64,000 nucleotides of DNA from assembly GCA_009908505.1 (NCBI GenBank), contig JAAAPD010000046.1:1-64000 (forward strand). The letters run 5' to 3'. Source of the stretch: Alphaproteobacteria bacterium. GTDB lineage: Bacteria; Pseudomonadota; Alphaproteobacteria; Rhodobacterales; Rhodobacteraceae. This document shows, one piece after another, positions 18,304 through 26,662 of the stretch. Below the pieces are notes generated by a model that was not told where the DNA came from, did not search any database, and worked only from the letters and a program-made list of their open reading frames with translations. The stretch's first letter is position 1; each line of letters begins with the position of its first letter. The translations under genes were made by a program, and so were the position numbers.

Positions 18304-18992
18304 CGCTGAAGCTGGGCGTGCCGTCCAAGGGGCGGCTGATGGACAAGACCTTCGATTGGTTCGCCGAACGCGGCGTGACCCTGCGCAAGGCGGGGCGCGC
18401 GCGCGAATATGCCGGCGCGGTCGATGGCATCGACGGGGTCGAACTGGTGCTGCTTTCGGCCGGAGAGATCCCTCGCGAATTGGCGGCGGGGCGTATCCAG
18501 CTGGGCGTGACCGGATCCGACCTGGTGCGCGAGCGGCTGGCCAACTGGGACAGCCGGCTGCGGGAACTGGCGCAGCTGGGCTTCGGCGGGGCCGACCTGA
18601 TCATCGCCGTGCCACAGGCCTGGATCGACGTGGACACGCTCGATGATCTCGATGCGGTGGCGGCCGCGTTCCGGGCTGCCCATGGCCACCGGTTGCGGAT
18701 CGCCACCAAGTACCACCGGCTGGTGCGCGACTTCCTGCGCCATCATGGCGTGGCTGATTACCAACTGGTCGACAGCCAAGGCGCGACCGAGGGCACGATT
18801 CGCAATGAAACCGCCGAGGCCATCGCCGACATCACCTCGACCGGGGAAACGCTGAGGGCGAACGGCTTGAAGATCCTTTCCGACGGGCTGATCCATTCCA
18901 GCCAGGCGACCCTGTTTCGCGGGCGCCGCCGGGGATGGACAGACGCGCAACGGAGCACGTTGAAGGCCTTGGAGGCGCGGCTGGGTCTATAG
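18300..18992 (+). CDS. hisG: ATP phosphoribosyltransferase catalytic subunit (short form)
   Basis: A 230-residue short-form HisG, which condenses ATP and PRPP to phosphoribosyl-ATP. It starts LKLGVPSKGRLMDKT and carries the C-terminal signature TSTGETLRANGLK. The regulatory third domain of long HisG is missing, consistent with the HisZ partner encoded just upstream with an ATGA overlap. Histidine feedback should act through the HisZ-HisG complex. Confidence 0.95.
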   Translation: MTLKLGVPSKGRLMDKTFDWFAERGVTLRKAGRAREYAGAVDGIDGVELVLLSAGEIPRELAAGRIQLGVTGSDLVRERLANWDSRLRELAQLGFGGADLIIAVPQAWIDVDTLDDLDAVAAAFRAAHGHRLRIATKYHRLVRDFLRHHGVADYQLVDSQGATEGTIRNETAEAIADITSTGETLRANGLKILSDGLIHSSQATLFRGRRRGWTDAQRSTLKALEARLGL

Positions 18993-18998
18993 CGTGAC

Positions 18999-19020
18999 AG
19001 GATTTTACAGAAAATCCTGC
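18999..19020. terminator. Bidirectional terminator between hisG and the DUF1489 gene
   Basis: A perfect inverted repeat, CAGGATTTT / AAAATCCTG, with the loop ACAG, lies seven bases after hisG. The T-rich arms make it usable in both directions for the convergent genes. Confidence 0.7.
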
Positions 19021-19027
19021 GCCCGGT

Positions 19028-19492
19028 TCATAGTACCCCGATTTCCGCCAGTGCGGCGCTCAGCTCGGCCGGCAGGTCTTCTTCCTGCTCGCGGCCCTCG
19101 GGCAGGTCGCGCGGCGCATCCTCGGGCTTGAGATAGCGCCAGCCCTGGAAGGGCCGTTTGGGCGTCGGGGTCACGCGGATGATCCCCGGCTCAAGCACGA
19201 TGGCGCAGCGGCGGATGCCGTCGCCGCCCTGCACCTCGTCCAGTCGCAGAATCTGCTGGCGGCACTGGATCAGCCCCTTGAAGACCCAGTAGATCGACCC
19301 GCCTTGCAACAGCTCGACCTCGCGCTTGGGCCACATGCGCGTGACGTGGCGCGGATATCCGTCGGCGGTCTGTGCGCGTTTTTGGTATTGCCAGCGCGAC
19401 AGGCTTTCGACAGTTTCGGTGCCCACTGACAGTTTTTGCAGATGCAGTTTCGCGGTCACGTCCGCCACCCCAGATGTTCGCGTGATGTTCAC
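19028..19492 (-). CDS. DUF1489 family protein
   Basis: A 154-residue conserved alphaproteobacterial protein of unknown function. Matches to the family include LHLQKLSVGTETVESLSRWQ near the N-terminus and the middle part with RHVTRMWPKR and GSIYWVFKG. No signal peptide or membrane segment. It is divergent from nrdJ with a 79-bp spacer and convergent to hisG. An ATG a few residues downstream (none visible before LHLQKL) cannot be excluded as start. Confidence 0.85.
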   Translation of the reverse strand: MNITRTSGVADVTAKLHLQKLSVGTETVESLSRWQYQKRAQTADGYPRHVTRMWPKREVELLQGGSIYWVFKGLIQCRQQILRLDEVQGGDGIRRCAIVLEPGIIRVTPTPKRPFQGWRYLKPEDAPRDLPEGREQEEDLPAELSAALAEIGVL

Positions 19493-19571
19493 ATAGCGCG
19501 CTATATCTGGTAGGGTAGAAATCTTTTACCGATTCTGCCACCCGCTGCCCCTTTGACCCCCGGGAGGGACC

Positions 19572-21848
19572 ATGACCCGTTTTGCTGCGCCGATCGCCGA
19601 ACAGATCTGGGATATGAAATACCGCCTGAAGGATGGCGATGGATCTCCCATCGACGCCACGGTCGAGGATAGCTGGGACCGGATCGCCGATGCGCTGGCC
19701 TCGGTCGAGGACGATCCGGCCAAATGGGCGCCGAAATTTCGCGCCGCGCTGGACGATTTCCGCTTTCTTCCCGCGGGCCGGATCACCGCCGGGGCCGGCA
19801 CGGACCGCAGCGTGACGCTGTTCAATTGCTTCGTCATGGGCACGATCCCGGATACGATGGCGGGCATCTTCGACAGCCTCAAGGAGGCCGCGCTGACCAT
19901 GCAGCAGGGCGGCGGGATCGGCTATGATTTCAGCACGATCCGCCCGCGCGGCGCAGTGGTGAAGGGCGTGGCCGCCGATGCCTCGGGGCCGCTCAGCTTC
20001 ATGGATGTCTGGGACGCGATGTGTCGCACGATCATGTCCGCCGGCAGCCGCCGGGGCGCGATGATGGCCACCATGCGCTGCGACCATCCCGATATCGAGG
20101 ATTTCATCACCGCCAAGTCAGATGCCGCCCGGCTGCGCATGTTCAACATGTCCGTCCTGGTGACAGACCCCTTCATGGAGGCCGTGAAGGCGGACCATGC
20201 CTGGGACCTGGTCTGGGACGGGGCGGTTGTGCGGACGGTCAAGGCGCGCGACCTGTGGGACAGGATCATGCAGTCGACCTATGATTACGCCGAGCCGGGC
20301 GTGATCTTCATCGACCGCATCAACCAGATGAACAACCTGAACTACTGTGAGACCATCGCGGCCACGAACCCCTGCGGCGAACAGCCGCTGCCGCCCTATG
20401 GTGCCTGTCTTCTTGGGTCGATCAACCTGGCGCGGCTTGTGCGCGACGCCTTCGAGGATGGCGCGGCGATCGACGAGGCCGAGCTGGACGAGCTGGTCGC
20501 GACCGCCGTGCGGATGATGGACAACGTGGTCGATGCGTCCCGCTTCCCGCTGGAGGCCCAGGCGCAAGAGGCCCGTGCCAAGCGCCGGATCGGGCTGGGA
20601 GTGACGGGGCTGGCCGATGCGCTGCTCATGGTTGGTCTGCGCTATGGCTCGGAAGAGGCGGCGCGCCAGTCCGAGCGCTGGTTGCACGCCATTGCCCGCG
20701 CCGCCTACCTGGCGTCGGTGCAATTGGCCAAGGAAAAGGGCGCCTTTCCGCTGTTCGATGCGGACGGCTACCTGGCCAGCGGCGCCATGCAGCAGATGGA
20801 CGACGACGTGCGAGACGCGATCGCCGAACACGGCATCCGCAACGCGCTGCTGACCTCGGTCGCGCCCACGGGGACGATCAGCCTTTATGCTGGGAATGTC
20901 TCCAGCGGGATCGAACCGGTCTTCGCCTACAGCTACACCCGCAAGGTGCTGCAGAAGGATGGCAGCCGGACCGAGGAAGAGGTCGTGGATTACGCGGTAC
21001 AGATGTATCGCGAGAAGTTCGGCGAGGACGCCGATTTGCCCGAATATTTCGTGAATGCGCAGACCCTTGCGCCGATGGATCATGTGCGCATGCAGGCGGC
21101 GGCCCAAAAATGGGTCGACAGTTCCATTTCCAAGACGATCAACGTGCCCGAGGACATTTCCTTCGACGCCTTCAAGGATGTCTACATCGAGGCCTGGGAT
21201 ACGGGCTGCAAAGGCTGCACGACCTATCGCCCCAACGACGTGACCGGCAGTGTCCTGTCGGTCGAAGTAGACAAGGCACAGGCCGAAGACAAACCCGAGG
21301 TCCTGGCCGATGCCAATGCGGGCGACGTGATCTACATGACCGAGCCGCTGGAGCGGCCGACGGAACTGGAAGGTGCGACCTACAAGCTGAAATGGCCCGA
21401 CAGCGAACACGCGATCTACATCACCATCAACGACATCGTGCATGGCGGGCAGCGGCGGCCCTTCGAGGTGTTCATCAATTCCAAGAACATGGAGCATTTC
21501 GCCTGGACCGTGGCACTGACCCGGATGATCTCGGCGGTGTTCCGGCGTGGCGGCGATGTGTCCTTCGTGGTCGAGGAGCTCAAGGCCGTGTTCGACCCGC
21601 GCGGCGGGGCGTGGATGCGGGGCCGCTACGTGCCCTCGATCCTGGCCGCGATCGGCGGGGTGATCGAAAAGCACATGGTCGCCATCGGTTTCCTGGCAGG
21701 CGAGGGGATGGGCCTGAAATCCGACCCCCGCGCCGAGGTGGTCAACATGACGCCGAAGAAAGCCTGTTCGTCCTGCGGCAGCTACGACATGCGCATGATC
21801 GAGGGCTGCATGACCTGCGCCGCCTGCGGCTATTCCAAGTGCGGCTAG
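19572..21848 (+). CDS. nrdJ: Adenosylcobalamin-dependent ribonucleoside-diphosphate reductase (class II)
   Basis: A 758-residue class II RNR that makes deoxynucleotides using adenosylcobalamin to generate the thiyl radical. Motifs: NCFVMGTIPDTMAGIF, QQGGGIGYDFS, the active-site NPCGEQPLPPYGACLLGSINL region, and a C-terminal cysteine-rich tail with CSSCG and CAACGYSKCG, which carries redox thiols and probably a zinc site. Being B12-dependent, it links to the cobalamin-riboswitch operon on the opposite strand, whose last gene overlaps it tail to tail by four bases. Confidence 0.95.
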   Translation: MTRFAAPIAEQIWDMKYRLKDGDGSPIDATVEDSWDRIADALASVEDDPAKWAPKFRAALDDFRFLPAGRITAGAGTDRSVTLFNCFVMGTIPDTMAGIFDSLKEAALTMQQGGGIGYDFSTIRPRGAVVKGVAADASGPLSFMDVWDAMCRTIMSAGSRRGAMMATMRCDHPDIEDFITAKSDAARLRMFNMSVLVTDPFMEAVKADHAWDLVWDGAVVRTVKARDLWDRIMQSTYDYAEPGVIFIDRINQMNNLNYCETIAATNPCGEQPLPPYGACLLGSINLARLVRDAFEDGAAIDEAELDELVATAVRMMDNVVDASRFPLEAQAQEARAKRRIGLGVTGLADALLMVGLRYGSEEAARQSERWLHAIARAAYLASVQLAKEKGAFPLFDADGYLASGAMQQMDDDVRDAIAEHGIRNALLTSVAPTGTISLYAGNVSSGIEPVFAYSYTRKVLQKDGSRTEEEVVDYAVQMYREKFGEDADLPEYFVNAQTLAPMDHVRMQAAAQKWVDSSISKTINVPEDISFDAFKDVYIEAWDTGCKGCTTYRPNDVTGSVLSVEVDKAQAEDKPEVLADANAGDVIYMTEPLERPTELEGATYKLKWPDSEHAIYITINDIVHGGQRRPFEVFINSKNMEHFAWTVALTRMISAVFRRGGDVSFVVEELKAVFDPRGGAWMRGRYVPSILAAIGGVIEKHMVAIGFLAGEGMGLKSDPRAEVVNMTPKKACSSCGSYDMRMIEGCMTCAACGYSKCG

Positions 21849-22648
21849 CCCGTTCGGGCGTCTGCGTCGCCCGCTGACAGGGCCGTGACGATCGCGTCAA
21901 GGCCGTCGGTTAGGGCGGCGGGGCCCGGCTGCAGGATCAGCGGCGACTTGATCTCGTGGATGCGGCCCGTGCGCACCGCGGGAATGTCGCCCCAGCCGGG
22001 CCGCGCTGCGATCTTTTCGGGGCGCACCTTTTTGCCGCACCATGAGGCCAGGATGACGTCGGGCGCGGCGGCGATCACCTGGGCGTCACGCACGATCCTG
22101 TCGCGGGCCTTGTCCTTGCCCGCAAGTTCGGGGAAGGCCTCTTGCCCGCCGGCAATCTTGATCAGTTCCGAGACCCAGCCGATGCCGGTGATCATCGGGT
22201 CGTCCCATTCCTCGAAATAGACCCTCGGGCGCGGGCGGCCCTCGGCCCGCGCAGCCACCTGTGCCAGCCGCCGCTGGTAGTGATCGACCAGCCGGGCCGC
22301 CTTGCGGGGCTGGCCGACGGTCGCGCCCAGGTGGCGGATCATGGTGAATATACCGTCGATGTCGCGCTGGTTGTAGCCCATCACCGCCACGCCCTCGCGC
22401 AGAAGGGCCGCTGCGATATCGGCCTGCAGGTCCGAGAAGGTCAGCACCAGGTCCGGGTCCAGTGCCAGGATCTTCGGAATATCGGCCGAGGTGAAGGCGG
22501 CCACACGGGGTTTGTCGCGCCGCACGCGCTTGGGGCGTACGGCATAGCCCGTCACCCCGACGACCCGCGCCTCTTCACCCAGAAGATAGAGTGTCTCGAC
22601 GGTTTCCTCGGTCAGGCAGACGATGCGTTCGGGGGGAAAGGTCCTCAT
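21845..22648 (-). CDS. BtuF-like cobalamin-binding protein without a signal peptide
   Basis: A 267-residue protein of the BtuF/FecB-type periplasmic binding fold (RIVCLTEETVETLYLLGE and KILALDPDLVLTFSD, then WGDIPAVRTGRI). It begins MRTFPPERIVCL with no signal sequence or lipobox, so it is probably cytoplasmic or the family here has another export route. Start ATG 22648 shares ATGA with the stop of the upstream small gene. A cobalamin riboswitch precedes the pair, which supports a corrinoid ligand. No ABC permease or ATPase gene is adjacent. Confidence 0.85.
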   Translation of the reverse strand: MRTFPPERIVCLTEETVETLYLLGEEARVVGVTGYAVRPKRVRRDKPRVAAFTSADIPKILALDPDLVLTFSDLQADIAAALLREGVAVMGYNQRDIDGIFTMIRHLGATVGQPRKAARLVDHYQRRLAQVAARAEGRPRPRVYFEEWDDPMITGIGWVSELIKIAGGQEAFPELAGKDKARDRIVRDAQVIAAAPDVILASWCGKKVRPEKIAARPGWGDIPAVRTGRIHEIKSPLILQPGPAALTDGLDAIVTALSAGDADARTG

Positions 22649-22989
22649 GACCGGCCCTTTGACCGGGCCGCGCCGCGGCCGGACCAGTGCCGGTCGACGC
22701 GCCGGGCCCGCGCGCCGCCGCGCCGCCGGGCGGGTGGCATGGACAGGGGCAACGGTGCAAGGGGCGTGGCCAGCGAGGTCTCGACCAGTTGGCAAAAGGC
22801 CTCGACCGCCGGGGAGCCGGTTCGCAAATCTGCCGCCCGGGCCAGCGCCCGCCGCGCGGCGCGGCAATAATCGGCCTCACCGGGCAGGCCGGCGATCCAT
22901 TGCATGTAACCGAGCTGGCCCATCTGGCACGCCCTGTCGGGCGGCATCGGGCCGGTATCGAGTTGGGAAATCGTGTGGTCCAGTAGCAT
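22645..22989 (-). CDS. Unrecognised 114-residue protein in the cobalamin-riboswitch operon
   Basis: First gene behind the riboswitch. ATG 22989 is supported by a strong ribosome binding site, GGAG six bases upstream (GGAGGGCGC before the ATG), and the gene ends in an ATGA overlap with the BtuF-like gene. Residues 1-75 look folded, with mixed helix pattern, two cysteines (residues about 20 and 41) and the segment MGQLGYMQWIAGLPGEADYC. The last 30 residues are strongly basic (many Arg) and probably disordered. No signal peptide or membrane helix. I do not recognise a family; it may have a role in corrinoid handling, judged only by position. Confidence 0.65.
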   Translation of the reverse strand: MLLDHTISQLDTGPMPPDRACQMGQLGYMQWIAGLPGEADYCRAARRALARAADLRTGSPAVEAFCQLVETSLATPLAPLPLSMPPARRRGGARARRVDRHWSGRGAARSKGRS

Positions 22990-23124
22990 CGCGCCCTCCG
23001 CGCAAGGGGGCAGGCGTGCGGGGCAACGGCGATGTCTCAGGGCCGGGTCGGTCCATCTGTCGTCTCTCCGTTCCCAAGGCACCCCGCCCGGGTTCAAGGT
23101 GACTGCGGCGCGCCGAACGCGGGC
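22990..23124 (-). other. Leader between cobalamin riboswitch and first gene
   Basis: About 135 bases separate the riboswitch core from the start codon at 22989. They should contain the expression platform. I could not make out a clear terminator with a T-run, so translational control at the GGAG site is a possibility. No gene is seen in it. Confidence 0.4.
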
Positions 23125-23312
23125 CGGAGATGGCAGGTCTCCTGACTTGCGGGTCGCTGCTTTCCCGAACCTTCCCGGGCCCGGGGCCCAGTGGTGTTCA
23201 TCGGAATCGCTCACCGCTCACAGTTGCGGGGGCAGTCACGGAGTTGGGCGGATCGCCCGCACCGTGTTCCCTTTTCAGCCCGGGCTTTTCGAACCGGGCA
23301 CCATCACGAGAT
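23125..23312 (-). promoter_or_regulatory. Cobalamin (B12) riboswitch
   Basis: Read on the minus strand, the conserved elements appear in order: a GGTG near an AAAAGGGAAC segment, then CCCCCGCAACTGTGAGCGG, CCACTGG with GGGAAGG, and the B12-box-like AGTCAGGAGACCTGCC near the 3' end (plus 23132-23149). This order and spacing are those of the cobalamin riboswitch, which shuts down expression when adenosylcobalamin or a related corrinoid binds. It should control the 114-residue gene and the BtuF-like gene. Boundaries are approximate. Confidence 0.92.
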
Positions 23313-23520
23313 TGATCGCAGGAGTCCCGGATTCTGTCCAGATGGAGATTGTCCCCGACCTCCCGAAGTGACCTGCGCCAGCCTGTCGCTTGGCGCGAGC
23401 ATTTCCGGACTCGACATTTCCGACATCTTCCATCAATCTAATCCCGAGTGAAACGATTGGTTTTCCGCCCCGGATTCTATGTGATGTCCTAGGAGCCGGA
23501 AAACATGCAGAGGTGAGGCC
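23313..23520. other. Divergent promoter region between the B12 operon and bfd
   Basis: Roughly 200 bases that must hold the minus-strand promoter of the riboswitch operon and the plus-strand promoter of bfd-bfr. It is less GC-rich than the surroundings. I could not identify a convincing Fur or Irr box by eye. GAGGTGAGGCC before ATG 23521 provides the bfd ribosome binding site. Confidence 0.35.
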
Positions 23521-23766
23521 ATGATCGTCTGCCATTGCCGGAACATCACAGATGACGACATCCATTCCGCCATCGATTGGATGCGCCGGGCGGACCCGGA
23601 GACCTTGATCACACCGGGCAAGGTCTATCGTGCCTTGGGAAAGTCCGCCGATTGCGGCGGCTGCATGCCGCTATTCCTGAGCACGATGCGCAGCAGTGCC
23701 GCGCTGCAGATTCCCGCGGAACTGCGCGGCCTGCGAAATGCCTCTGCCGTCGGAGGCCAAGATTGA
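23521..23766 (+). CDS. bfd: Bacterioferritin-associated ferredoxin
   Basis: An 81-residue Bfd-type 2Fe-2S protein. Four cysteines have the Bfd arrangement: CHC at residues 4-6 and CGGC at 45-48. In other bacteria Bfd passes electrons to bacterioferritin haem to release stored iron. The adjacent bfr gene 76 bp downstream fits that role, so they are probably one operon. Confidence 0.9.
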   Translation: MIVCHCRNITDDDIHSAIDWMRRADPETLITPGKVYRALGKSADCGGCMPLFLSTMRSSAALQIPAELRGLRNASAVGGQD

Positions 23767-23842
23767 CTCGGCGCAGATTACGGTTAGATGCGGTTGCAGG
23801 TCTGGGCCTTTGCGGCCCCGGACAAAACAAGAAGGATATCCC

Positions 23843-24328
23843 ATGAAAGGCGATGAAAAGGTTATCGAATACCTCAACCGAGCCCTGCGCAGCGAACTGA
23901 CGGCAGTCAGCCAGTATTGGCTGCACTACCGCATGCAGGAGGATTGGGGCCTGTCGCACATGGCCGCGAAAAGCCGCGAGGAAAGCATCGAGGAGATGCA
24001 CCATGCCGACAAGCTGATCGACCGGATCATTTTCTTGGGCGGGCATCCCAACCTGCAGAAACTCGACCCTCTGCGGATCGGCCAGACCCCGCGCGAGACG
24101 TTGGATTGCGATCTGGCCGCCGAACACGAGGCCCGCGTGCTCTACAAGGAGGCGCGCGACCACTGCAATTCGGTCGGCGATTACGTGACCATGAAGCTGT
24201 TCGAGGAACTCATGGCCGATGAAGAGGGCCATATCGACTTCCTCGAAACCCAGATCGAACTTTATGATCGGTTGGGCGAGGCCGGCTATATCCAGGTCAA
24301 CGCCGTCAAGATGGACGAGGCCGAATAA
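23843..24328 (+). CDS. bfr: Bacterioferritin
   Basis: A 161-residue haem-containing ferritin that oxidises and stores iron. All expected ligands are visible: Glu18, Tyr25, Glu51, the haem-binding Met52, His54, Glu94, and Glu127/His130 in the DEEGH segment. Start ATG 23843 ([12 protein letters not shown]) equals the E. coli start; AGAAGGA precedes it. Partner gene bfd lies upstream. Confidence 0.96.
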   Translation: MKGDEKVIEYLNRALRSELTAVSQYWLHYRMQEDWGLSHMAAKSREESIEEMHHADKLIDRIIFLGGHPNLQKLDPLRIGQTPRETLDCDLAAEHEARVLYKEARDHCNSVGDYVTMKLFEELMADEEGHIDFLETQIELYDRLGEAGYIQVNAVKMDEAE

Positions 24329-24487
24329 CGACGGCCCTGCCGCCAATCCCCGGTCCGGATCGCGCGCCCCCGGCGTGGCGCTTCGGCACCGCAGGGGCCT
24401 TTTGCCGATTGGGGGGTCGCGTCGCGGGGTTCTTTTGGCGTATACCATCTCGGCGTGGGGGCGCAGACTTGGGGAATCGACCTGACA

Positions 24488-25408
24488 ATGACGCCGCGCC
24501 AAATCCTTGTCTCCCTTACCCTCCTGTTCGCCCTGTCTCTGCCCGCCACCGCGCAGGAACGTCAGACGCTGGGCTGGGGCCGCATCTTGAACAACGACTT
24601 CATCGGCGACGGCAAGGACCGCTGGCGCAGCTCGTCCTACGGCGTGTCCCTGGTGCGGGGGCCGGACTGGTCCGGGGCCTTGCCGGGCCGGGCCGGGCAG
24701 ATCCTCGAATTCCGTGTGCGCGGCGAGATCGTCGCGCCGCGGGCGCTGAACGGGCCGGACTCTGCTGATCGCGCCTATGCCGGGATGCTGAGTGTCGGCC
24801 TGCACACCCATTGGGCGCGGCACGGGGTCGACGCGAACATGGGCATCGACCTTGTCGCCACCGGCCCGCAGACGGGCTGGAGCGATGCCCAGGACTGGTT
24901 CCACGACCTGGTGAACCAGCCGCGCCCGTCGCCGGCGGTCATTGCCAACCAGGTGCCCGATGGGCTGCACCCGGCCGTGACGGTCGAACTGGGCTATCCC
25001 GTTGCCCTGTCGGCGCGGGCCGAGGCGCGTCCCTTCATCGAGGCGCAATACGGGCTGGAGGACCTGGTGCGGGTCGGGGTCGATCTGCGGTTGGGCAGGC
25101 TGGGCGAAGGGGCGCTGGACCTGCGCGATCCAACCACCGGGCAGCGCTATCGTGCGATCACGCAGGATCGGGGCGGCTGGGAATGGGTCGCCGGGGCGGA
25201 TTACGCCATGGTCGGGGACAGCGCGCTGTTCCCCGACGATTTCGGCACCCGGGCCCGCGACAGCCGCTGGCGCCTGCGGCTGGGCGGCCATTGGCAAGGC
25301 GGCAAGAACGTCACCTTCTTCTACGGGGCGACCTACCTGTCCGAGGAATATGTCGGCCAGACCGAGGGGCAGGTCGTCGGTTCGATCAAGCTGAATTTCA
25401 AGTTCTGA
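24488..25408 (+). CDS. LpxR-family outer-membrane lipid A deacylase
   Basis: A 306-residue protein with a cleavable signal peptide (residues 1-21, ending ATAQ). It fits the LpxR/DUF2219 beta-barrel family: an early NNDFIGDGKDRWRSSSYG segment (the family Asn-Asp pair and serine), alternating hydrophobic strands throughout, and a C-terminal KF typical of outer-membrane proteins. Salmonella LpxR removes the 3'-acyloxyacyl group of lipid A. ATG 24488 is preferred to an ATG at 24455 because it gives a clean signal peptide. Activity is inferred from family only. Confidence 0.8.
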   Translation: MTPRQILVSLTLLFALSLPATAQERQTLGWGRILNNDFIGDGKDRWRSSSYGVSLVRGPDWSGALPGRAGQILEFRVRGEIVAPRALNGPDSADRAYAGMLSVGLHTHWARHGVDANMGIDLVATGPQTGWSDAQDWFHDLVNQPRPSPAVIANQVPDGLHPAVTVELGYPVALSARAEARPFIEAQYGLEDLVRVGVDLRLGRLGEGALDLRDPTTGQRYRAITQDRGGWEWVAGADYAMVGDSALFPDDFGTRARDSRWRLRLGGHWQGGKNVTFFYGATYLSEEYVGQTEGQVVGSIKLNFKF

Positions 25409-25424
25409 CCGCGAGGCGGTTTTT
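25408..25424 (+). terminator. Short terminator after the LpxR-like gene
   Basis: ACCGC / GCGGT stem with a GAG loop (25408-25420), followed by TTTTC. The stem is short, so efficiency is uncertain. Confidence 0.5.
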
Positions 25425-25548
25425 CAACGGTTTCCGAAATAGTTGCACGTCACCCTTGAAGTGACTTGATCCGGACGAATCACCTCTGTTAACCCTTTCG
25501 CAAGAACCCGCACGCAGAGGCGGGGCAAACGAGAGGCAGAAGACAGGC

Positions 25549-26613
25549 ATGAAAACGGGCTTGCGTGGCACGTTCGTCATTTCCTGGTCGCAGACGGAAC
25601 TCGATGGGTTCTGGTCAGCCCCGCTTGAACAGCTTGGCGTGGGCACGGCCTGGTCCTGGACGGGCGAAGCGGTACGGGTCGATGGACCGGCGGATATCCT
25701 GCCCCTTGGCGAGGCCGAGGGCGAGGCGGACCTGCGCAGGCGCGCGGCGATGAGCGTGCGGCGCCTGCTCAAGGCGGTCGAAATCAACACCAGCAAACTG
25801 GACCAGGTCGAGGTCGCGGCCACGGCCGTGGAGCGCGGTTTCACCGTCACCGATGGGCGCGAAACCTGGACGGTGACGCTGATCGAGGGCGACACACCGT
25901 CGGCGCGCCTGTGCATGTTCCTCGGGGACCCGCCGCCGCGTCACACCGACCTCTGGGTGGTGAACCACAGCCTGGACCTGGGTATGCGCGACCAAGCCGA
26001 GGCGCCCGGCGGCGTGATCTGTTTTACCCCCGGCACCTTGATCGAGACCGAGGGCGGGCCGCGCCCGGTTGAACAGATCGGTGAAGGCTGCAAGGTGCAG
26101 ACCAAGGACAATGGGTTACAAGAGGTGCTGTGGACCGGCAAGCGCCGCATCACCGGCGCGCGGCTCTACGTGATGCCCGACCTGGCGCCGATCCGGTTGC
26201 AGCGCGGGGCGCTGGGGGCCGATGTGCCCGATCCGGGGCTGCTGGTGTCGCCGGACCACCGGGTCATGGTCAAGGGCGCCGCGGCGCGAAGCCTGTTCGC
26301 CACCGACGAGGTGCTGGTCGCGGCGCGCGACCTGGTCAACGATCACAGCATCATCGTGGACCGCAGCGTGCGCGAGGTGATCTATCACCACATGCTGCTG
26401 CCGGGTCACGAGATCGTCTTTGCCAACGGTGTCGAGAACGAGAGTTTCCATCCTGCCTCGGCGGGGCTGGAGACCCTGGGCGACGACGACCGCTCGCGCC
26501 TTCTGGCGCAGGTGCCGGAACTGGCCCGCGACGTGAATGCCTACGGGCCCTATGCCCGGCGCGTCGTCTCGCGAAGCGAGGCGGCGATCCTGCGTCACGA
26601 TCCGGTGGCGTGA
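25549..26613 (+). CDS. Hint domain protein (Hint_2 type)
   Basis: A 354-residue protein. Residues 1-155 form an N-terminal domain of unknown type. The Hint (hedgehog/intein) fold starts at Cys158 (CFTPGTLIET) and runs to about residue 300, with the LVSPDHRVMV block and a final EIVFANGVENESFHP. The C-terminal His-Asn splice residues and a C-extein are not evident, as in the many Hint_2 proteins of Rhodobacteraceae, where function is unknown. No signal peptide is seen. It sits alone, between the LpxR-like gene and the rpsD promoter. Confidence 0.85.
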   Translation: MKTGLRGTFVISWSQTELDGFWSAPLEQLGVGTAWSWTGEAVRVDGPADILPLGEAEGEADLRRRAAMSVRRLLKAVEINTSKLDQVEVAATAVERGFTVTDGRETWTVTLIEGDTPSARLCMFLGDPPPRHTDLWVVNHSLDLGMRDQAEAPGGVICFTPGTLIETEGGPRPVEQIGEGCKVQTKDNGLQEVLWTGKRRITGARLYVMPDLAPIRLQRGALGADVPDPGLLVSPDHRVMVKGAAARSLFATDEVLVAARDLVNDHSIIVDRSVREVIYHHMLLPGHEIVFANGVENESFHPASAGLETLGDDDRSRLLAQVPELARDVNAYGPYARRVVSRSEAAILRHDPVA

Positions 26614-26627
26614 CCCCGCAATAGGTG

Positions 26628-26656
26628 TTGACAGCACTGCGCCGCGCGCGTATCCG
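26628..26656 (+). promoter_or_regulatory. rpsD: Promoter of rpsD
   Basis: TTGACA (26628-26633), a 17-base spacer and TATCCG (26651-26656) lie about 105 bases before rpsD and only 15 bases after the Hint gene. The -35 is a perfect consensus; the -10 is partial. Confidence 0.7.
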
Positions 26657-26662
26657 GCGCGC

